From Rhizobiaceae bacterium (GTDB lineage Bacteria > Pseudomonadota > Alphaproteobacteria > Rhizobiales > Rhizobiaceae): 18,170 nt of DNA. The notes under the pieces are model-generated. The model did not search any database. It saw nothing but the letters and a program-made list of their open reading frames with translations, and had not been told where the DNA came from. Where the stretch lies: NCBI GenBank assembly GCA_913776675.1, contig CAJYRE010000390.1, positions 1-18,170 on the forward strand. Reading direction: 5' to 3'. The position numbers were made by a program, and so were the translations under genes. Shown here one piece after another: positions 14,835 through 18,170 of this stretch; within the stretch, counting starts at the first letter, position 1; each line of letters begins with the position of its first letter.

Positions 14835-15072
14835 CGACATCATGCGACGGTTAAAGCTGACGCGCGCCCTCCCCCGAACCAGTGCCAATATTGCACACGG
14901 CTGTCGCCACCTGCGATCATGTCTCTATCGTCGTCCACGCGACCATGTGTGGGGATACGGCATAATTCTTTAAATCGGACTCGATTTAAAAAGAGCGACT
15001 GCGAACCTTTGTGCGCCATCTATGGCGCACGGCTCTGCAGAGAATCAATGAAAACACTCATAAAATAATTAG
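14835..15072. other. Intergenic region between the convergent receptor genes
   Basis: No gene seen. It contains an AT-rich perfect inverted repeat TTTAAATCG (14969-14977) / CGATTTAAA (14982-14990) directly abutting copy B of the dispersed repeat. The stretch 14840-14960 shows no structure I can name; I looked for a tRNA and found none. Confidence 0.5.
14990..15033 (-). repeat. Dispersed palindromic repeat, copy B
   Basis: Reverse complement matches 8503-8546 at 38 of 44 positions by hand alignment. The hairpin is better formed here: GTGCGCCA (15011-15018), TCTA, TGGCGCAC (15023-15030). It borders a second perfect inverted repeat (14969-14990). Confidence 0.7.
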
Positions 15073-15098
15073 GGGCTGCGTTTGATCAAACACAGCCC
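15073..15098. terminator. Terminator of the second receptor gene
   Basis: GGGCTGCGTTTG (15073-15084), AT, CAAACACAGCCC (15087-15098). The single imperfect pair is G-U on the minus-strand RNA and C-A on the plus strand. TTTTGTT follows on the plus strand and TAATTATTTT on the minus strand, so it can end transcription from both sides. Confidence 0.7.
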
Positions 15099-15116
15099 TT
15101 TTGTTGGAATGATCAA

Positions 15117-16556
15117 TCAGGCCGCATAGCGCAGAGCAGTTGCGGACGCCTGCCCTGACAGCGAAAAGCGCTGAAGCAAGCCAGTCAATTCCTGTGCGCG
15201 GGCACTCATCTCATTCACGGCTGCTGTGGATTCCTCGACCATAGCAGCATTCTGCTGCGTGACCTGATCCATCTGATTCACGGCAGTATTGATTTCGTGC
15301 AGGCCCGTGGATTGCTCGCGCGCGGATGCCGCAATATCAGCAATCAACCGATCCATTTCTGTCACTTTGCCAAAAATGGCGGCCAGCGTTTGCCCGGTTG
15401 ATTCAACCAATGTGACACCCCGCTCCACTTGCTGGGTGCTGGTGGCAATCAGATTGCGGATCTCCTTGGCGGCATCGGCAGAGCGTTGCGCCAACGCACG
15501 CACTTCGGAGGCAACAACCGCAAAACCCTTACCGGCATCACCGGCACGGGCCGCCTCAACCCCCGCATTCAAAGCCAAAAGATTGGTTTGGAAGGCGATT
15601 TCATCAATCACCGATACAATCTGGCTGATCTGGCTTGAACTGGAAGCAATCTCAGCCATTGCCGATTCGGCCTCCTTCATGATGTCGCTGGATTTTCCAG
15701 CCTCATCACGGGCACTGGCAGCAGCAAGGGTTGCCTGCGATGCTCCATCCGATGTTCGCCGGACAGTGGCCGTAATCTGATCCAGTGCCGCCGCTGTCTG
15801 CTCAAGCGTTGTCGCCTGCTGCTCGGTCCGCCGGGATAGATCCCCCGTGGAAGCAGCAATTTCCTGCATGCCGCGGCACAAATCATCTGATGTTTGCGCA
15901 ATACCCAGCATGGCTTGACGCAAGGCTTCAGCCGCATTGTTGAAATCGTGACGCGCACTTTCATGCCGGGCCGGCAAGGTTTCGGTCATGCGTACCGTCA
16001 GATTGCCGGAAGCAAGGCTGCTCAAGGCTTTGCCCAGCGCTTGCATGGCCAGAGCGTCGGCAGCAGCAGCCTCTTCGCGTTGACGGTCGTATTCTGCTCT
16101 TTGCCGGGCGGCTTCATCATTCATATCACTGATCAGATGATGAATGGCCACAGCCACATCGGTATAAAGGCTTTTCATAAGGCTTCGAAGGTAAGCTTCC
16201 CGCTTGCTGGCGCTCCAGCGGGTTTCCTTCAGCACTGCCAGAGACCATTCTACGGCATAAACCGAGCATGCCTCGACGATAAACCGTGTAAAGCCGATTT
16301 TGTTATTAATGTCTCGAATAACTTTACCCTGGGCTTCAAAATATTCGTTTGTAAAAGCCCCTTCACACAGCCGTCGAAACTTGACGCCTTCAAGCCTCAA
16401 AAGTTCTTCGGGAACGTTGACCATGGTTGGATCGAAAGATTGAAAACACTTGATGGCAATCTCACGGACATGCTTTTCCAGATGGCTGTAAAGCTCCTCT
16501 CCGCGTCTGCGCTCGTCACCAACCCAGGGCTTGATCTCATCTTCGATCCTGCGCAT
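15117..16556 (-). CDS. Soluble methyl-accepting chemotaxis protein with degenerate globin-like N-terminus
   Basis: 479 residues from the ATG at 16556 ([11 protein letters not shown]), chosen because AAGGGG lies about 11 bases upstream; the frame is open to 16646 but there only TTG is available. No membrane segment. The N-terminal 170 residues or so have the size, helical character and placement of a protoglobin domain, and N84-N-K-I-G-F lines up with H98-A-K-L-G-L of the neighbouring receptor. The proximal His is absent: I find no His between residue 29 and the HH in the later linker, so haem binding is doubtful. The signalling domain is complete ([40 protein letters not shown] at about 315-365). 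It has no CheR tether at the C-terminus. It probably joins the same CheA/CheW array and senses something other than haem-bound gas. Confidence 0.88.
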   Translation of the reverse strand: MRRIEDEIKPWVGDERRRGEELYSHLEKHVREIAIKCFQSFDPTMVNVPEELLRLEGVKFRRLCEGAFTNEYFEAQGKVIRDINNKIGFTRFIVEACSVYAVEWSLAVLKETRWSASKREAYLRSLMKSLYTDVAVAIHHLISDMNDEAARQRAEYDRQREEAAAADALAMQALGKALSSLASGNLTVRMTETLPARHESARHDFNNAAEALRQAMLGIAQTSDDLCRGMQEIAASTGDLSRRTEQQATTLEQTAAALDQITATVRRTSDGASQATLAAASARDEAGKSSDIMKEAESAMAEIASSSSQISQIVSVIDEIAFQTNLLALNAGVEAARAGDAGKGFAVVASEVRALAQRSADAAKEIRNLIATSTQQVERGVTLVESTGQTLAAIFGKVTEMDRLIADIAASAREQSTGLHEINTAVNQMDQVTQQNAAMVEESTAAVNEMSARAQELTGLLQRFSLSGQASATALRYAA

Positions 16557-16898
16557 TTTATACAAATCCCCTTCAATACATGATTGAAGCCTTCCTATCT
16601 TACAATCATTTCCACTTTCTAAATCCGGCCCGATTTCCGTCTGCAAAGCATACTAATGAGAGGCGCTGTAAGCGCCTGAGAGGGCGCTTGCAAAAACAAG
16701 CCTTGGCTCATCAATCAAGGAAGAGAATGGAACTCATTCGAAACATTCGTTAGACGAATGGGAACAGTTGCGGCATTTTGCCGCCGAACACGCGCAGAAG
16801 CCTCTGACGCAAATCCTCAACCCACAACCTTAACATCACCTCGCACTTTAACTGAGTGCGGGCTGTCTCTTTTCGTGCCAACTTGAAAGGACAAAGCC
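16557..16898. other. Hairpin-rich divergent intergenic region
   Basis: 342 bases between the second receptor (-) and the DUF1127 gene (+), without a gene. Hairpins: AGGCGCT/AGCGCCT (16661-16677), competing AGCGCC/GGCGCT (16671-16688), CATTCGT/ACGAATG (16744-16760), GCGGCA/TGCCGC (16770-16784), CGCACT/AGTGCG (16842-16860; followed by GGCTGTCTCTTTT). It must hold two promoters; none is obvious. Confidence 0.55.
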
Positions 16899-17168
16899 AT
16901 GAGCACGGCAGACAAGACGAAAAAAAGCGCTGTCATCAGCCAGGGAAGCCGCTTCGGCCTACGCTTTTTCACCCCCTATCGCTGGATTGCCGCTGTCTTT
17001 TCGCGCCGCGCCCGCTTCACGCCAAACAATGATATTGACGCGCTGAATGCCTACCAATTGCGCGATATTGGTATGCATGAGAGGGGACACGACGTGAGCC
17101 CACAACAGGTCAGGTCGCAAACTGCGCGGTTCAACGCCATGCTGCTCATGGGGACAAATGGCCGTTAA
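16899..17168 (+). CDS. DUF1127 family protein
   Basis: 89 residues with AAAGGA 7 bases before the ATG. The DUF1127 core is ALNAYQLRDIGMHERG at about 50-65, matching the L-x-D/A-x-x-L-x-D-I-G pattern; the first half is basic (RFFTPYRWIAAVFSRRAR). Such short Arg-rich proteins in alphaproteobacteria can bind RNA and affect small-RNA turnover or phosphate and carbon metabolism; which applies here is unknown. It is soluble, with no signal peptide. Its 5' region is rich in hairpins, one about 40 bases before the start, which hints at control at the RNA level. A plus-strand terminator (17243-17269) lies inside the end of convergent smpB. Confidence 0.8.
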   Translation: MSTADKTKKSAVISQGSRFGLRFFTPYRWIAAVFSRRARFTPNNDIDALNAYQLRDIGMHERGHDVSPQQVRSQTARFNAMLLMGTNGR

Positions 17169-17174
17169 CCGCAT

Positions 17175-17201
17175 AAAAAATGCCGCCTGCAGATGCAGGC
17201 G
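17175..17201 (-). terminator. Terminator of smpB
   Basis: CGCCTGCA (17184-17191), GA, TGCAGGCG (17194-17201). On the minus strand GCATTTTTT follows (T-run at 17180-17175). It lies 40 bases after the smpB stop and only 7 bases beyond the DUF1127 stop. Confidence 0.75.
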
Positions 17202-17240
17202 ACATCACAATCTGCGTATTCACGCCTTGAAAATGTAAAA

Positions 17241-17717
17241 TCAGCCGGTTTTCAACAACCGGCTTTTTTGCCGGTTCCAATCGCGCTCTTTTTCAGATTC
17301 GCGCTTGTCATGCAGCTTCTTGCCCTTGGCCAACGCCAGTTCGAGCTTTGCCCGGCCTTTTTCGTTAAAATAGACCTTGAGCGGCACAAGCGTCATGCCA
17401 TCTCGGTTGATGGCTGAGCGCAAGCGATTGATCTCGCGCGCAGTGAGCAGAAGCTTGCGACGACGGCGCGGCTCGTGGTTAAACCGATTGGCTTGCAGAT
17501 ATTCTGGCAGATGGGAATTAATCAGCCAGATCTCGTCACCCTCATCAGAGGCATAGGATTCGGCAATATTGGCTTTTCCCTCGCGCAGAGATTTCACCTC
17601 GGTTCCGGTCAACACCAGACCGGCCTCGTAGGTATCGATAATCTCATAGTTAAAGCGGGCCTTGCGGTTTTCCGCAACGACCTTGTTGATAGTGCGCTGG
17701 CTGCCTCTGGGTGCCAT
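17241..17717 (-). CDS. smpB: SsrA-binding protein SmpB
   Basis: 158 residues from the ATG at 17717 ([19 protein letters not shown]); the upstream TTG at 17732 in frame is not needed. SmpB binds tmRNA and delivers it to stalled ribosomes for trans-translation. Conserved blocks are [37 protein letters not shown], and the C-terminal tail [20 protein letters not shown], which enters the empty mRNA channel. Length is normal for rhizobia. The ribosome-binding site is weak (GGAC about 9 bases upstream). It lies 134 bases downstream of dapA on the same strand, with a terminator between, so it probably has its own promoter. The last codons overlap a plus-strand terminator. Confidence 0.96.
   Translation of the reverse strand: MAPRGSQRTINKVVAENRKARFNYEIIDTYEAGLVLTGTEVKSLREGKANIAESYASDEGDEIWLINSHLPEYLQANRFNHEPRRRRKLLLTAREINRLRSAINRDGMTLVPLKVYFNEKGRAKLELALAKGKKLHDKRESEKERDWNRQKSRLLKTG
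17243..17269 (+). terminator. Plus-strand terminator inside the 3' end of smpB
   Basis: AGCCGGTT (17243-17250), TTCAAC, AACCGGCT (17257-17264), TTTTT. A strong intrinsic terminator for the DUF1127 transcript. Its sequence also encodes the last residues and stop of smpB on the other strand. Confidence 0.75.
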
Positions 17718-17811
17718 GGGGTCAAAGTCCAATCCGCCCGATGCTTTTCATTGTTTCCGGACGGCGGGCTCCCGATCCGGCTTGTGTCGTCTATTTAGTA
17801 CACCCATGCCC

Positions 17812-17843
17812 AAAAGGGAAGAAGCCCGACACATCAGGCTTCT
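17812..17843 (-). terminator. Terminator of dapA
   Basis: On the minus strand AGAAGCC (17843-17837), a 10-base loop, GGCTTCT (17826-17820), then TCCCTTTT. It lies 9 bases after the dapA stop. Confidence 0.65.
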
Positions 17844-17851
17844 GCCCGCTG

Positions 17852-18170
17852 TCAGTTCAGCAGGCCCGCGTGAATCAGCGCAGCATCAATGGCGGCTTCG
17901 GTGGCAGCTTCCAAATCTGACATCAGCGGCAGACGCACGGTGTTGCCCATACGGCCAAGACGCTTGAGGGCATATTTGGCTCCGCAAACACCGGGTTCCA
18001 TAAAAATCGCCTTGTGCAGTGGCATCAAGCGATCCTGATATTCCAATGCCTTCTTGAAATCACCTGCCAGCGTGGCGGCCTGAAATTCCGCACACAGGCG
18101 CGGCGCAACATTGGCCGTCACCGAAATGCAGCCTACACCGCCATGGGCATTAAAGCCCAGCGCCGTGGCA
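17852..18170 (-). CDS. dapA: 4-hydroxy-tetrahydrodipicolinate synthase, C-terminal part
   Basis: The frame is open to the right edge; about 105 C-terminal residues are seen, so the start is outside the window. DapA condenses pyruvate with aspartate semialdehyde in the diaminopimelate/lysine pathway. The visible part begins [20 protein letters not shown], the late barrel segment ([14 protein letters not shown]) conserved in DapA, and continues with the C-terminal helical domain ([40 protein letters not shown]). The Schiff-base Lys and the catalytic Tyr lie in the missing part. It is adjacent to smpB in the same direction, as is common in alphaproteobacteria. Confidence 0.93.
   Translation of the reverse strand, partial: ATALGFNAHGGVGCISVTANVAPRLCAEFQAATLAGDFKKALEYQDRLMPLHKAIFMEPGVCGAKYALKRLGRMGNTVRLPLMSDLEAATEAAIDAALIHAGLLN

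Noticed and set aside
14840..14960. Possible tRNA or structured RNA between the receptor genes
   Set aside because: No cloverleaf, T-loop motif or consistent stem pattern could be found by eye.
16557..16646. Longer N-terminus for the second receptor from TTG at 16646
   Set aside because: ATG at 16556 has AAGGGG upstream, and the extra 30 residues show no conserved character.
1..18170. CRISPR array, insertion sequence, prophage or defence cluster
   Set aside because: No regularly spaced repeats, transposase, integrase, restriction or toxin-antitoxin genes are visible.

Overview
The window looks like a chromosomal segment of an alphaproteobacterium of the order Hyphomicrobiales (Rhizobiales), most likely Rhizobiaceae. 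I base this on protein sequences as I remember the families, not on a search: SmpB, Era, RNase III, LepB, bifunctional Rsh, RpoZ, the DapA C-terminus and a short DUF1127 protein are all of rhizobial type. The left-to-right layout matches the conserved core block dapA-smpB ... rpoZ-rsh ... lepB-rnc-era ... recO read on the minus strand. Base composition is fairly even at moderate GC, and I see no integrase, transposase, CRISPR array, tRNA or rRNA.

Left part (1-4600): the end of a tyrosine-phosphatase-like gene (+), a three-EF-hand protein (-), an HD phosphohydrolase followed 9 bases later by a MOSC-domain protein (+), a small hypothetical gene (+), and recO (-). recO is interrupted by one in-frame amber codon while the reading frame stays intact on both sides. 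Middle part (4598-9201): an AbrB-type membrane protein (+) lies between recO and era. era, rnc and lepB follow on the minus strand as a tight cluster with an ATGA overlap between lepB and rnc. A stretch of about 1 kb separates lepB from rsh. In related genomes, as I recall them, acpS and often another gene sit there. Here I find only an unlisted 50-codon DUF3563-like gene, one copy of a dispersed repeat and an orphan plus-strand terminator.

Right part (9202-18170): bifunctional (p)ppGpp synthetase/hydrolase rsh and rpoZ (-), and a divergent NYN/LabA-like nuclease-fold gene (+). Between rpoZ and the NYN gene are two identical ATACATGTAT sites. Next come two convergent soluble chemotaxis receptors: the first carries a haem-globin (protoglobin) sensor, and the second has a similar-sized N-terminus without the expected proximal histidine. 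They are followed by a DUF1127 gene (+), smpB (-) and the 3' part of dapA (-). Several intergenic regions are rich in hairpins, including a perfect 20-bp inverted repeat upstream of the globin receptor and a cluster of alternative hairpins upstream of the DUF1127 gene.

Functionally the window mixes housekeeping (RNA processing, ribosome rescue, protein export, lysine synthesis, DNA repair, stringent response) with environmental sensing (aerotaxis-type receptors, EF-hand protein). I see no defence system or other obvious new multigene system. The best leads are the amber-interrupted recO, the rearranged lepB-rsh interval with a possible small RNA, the dispersed repeat pair, and the symmetric sites in the regulatory regions.
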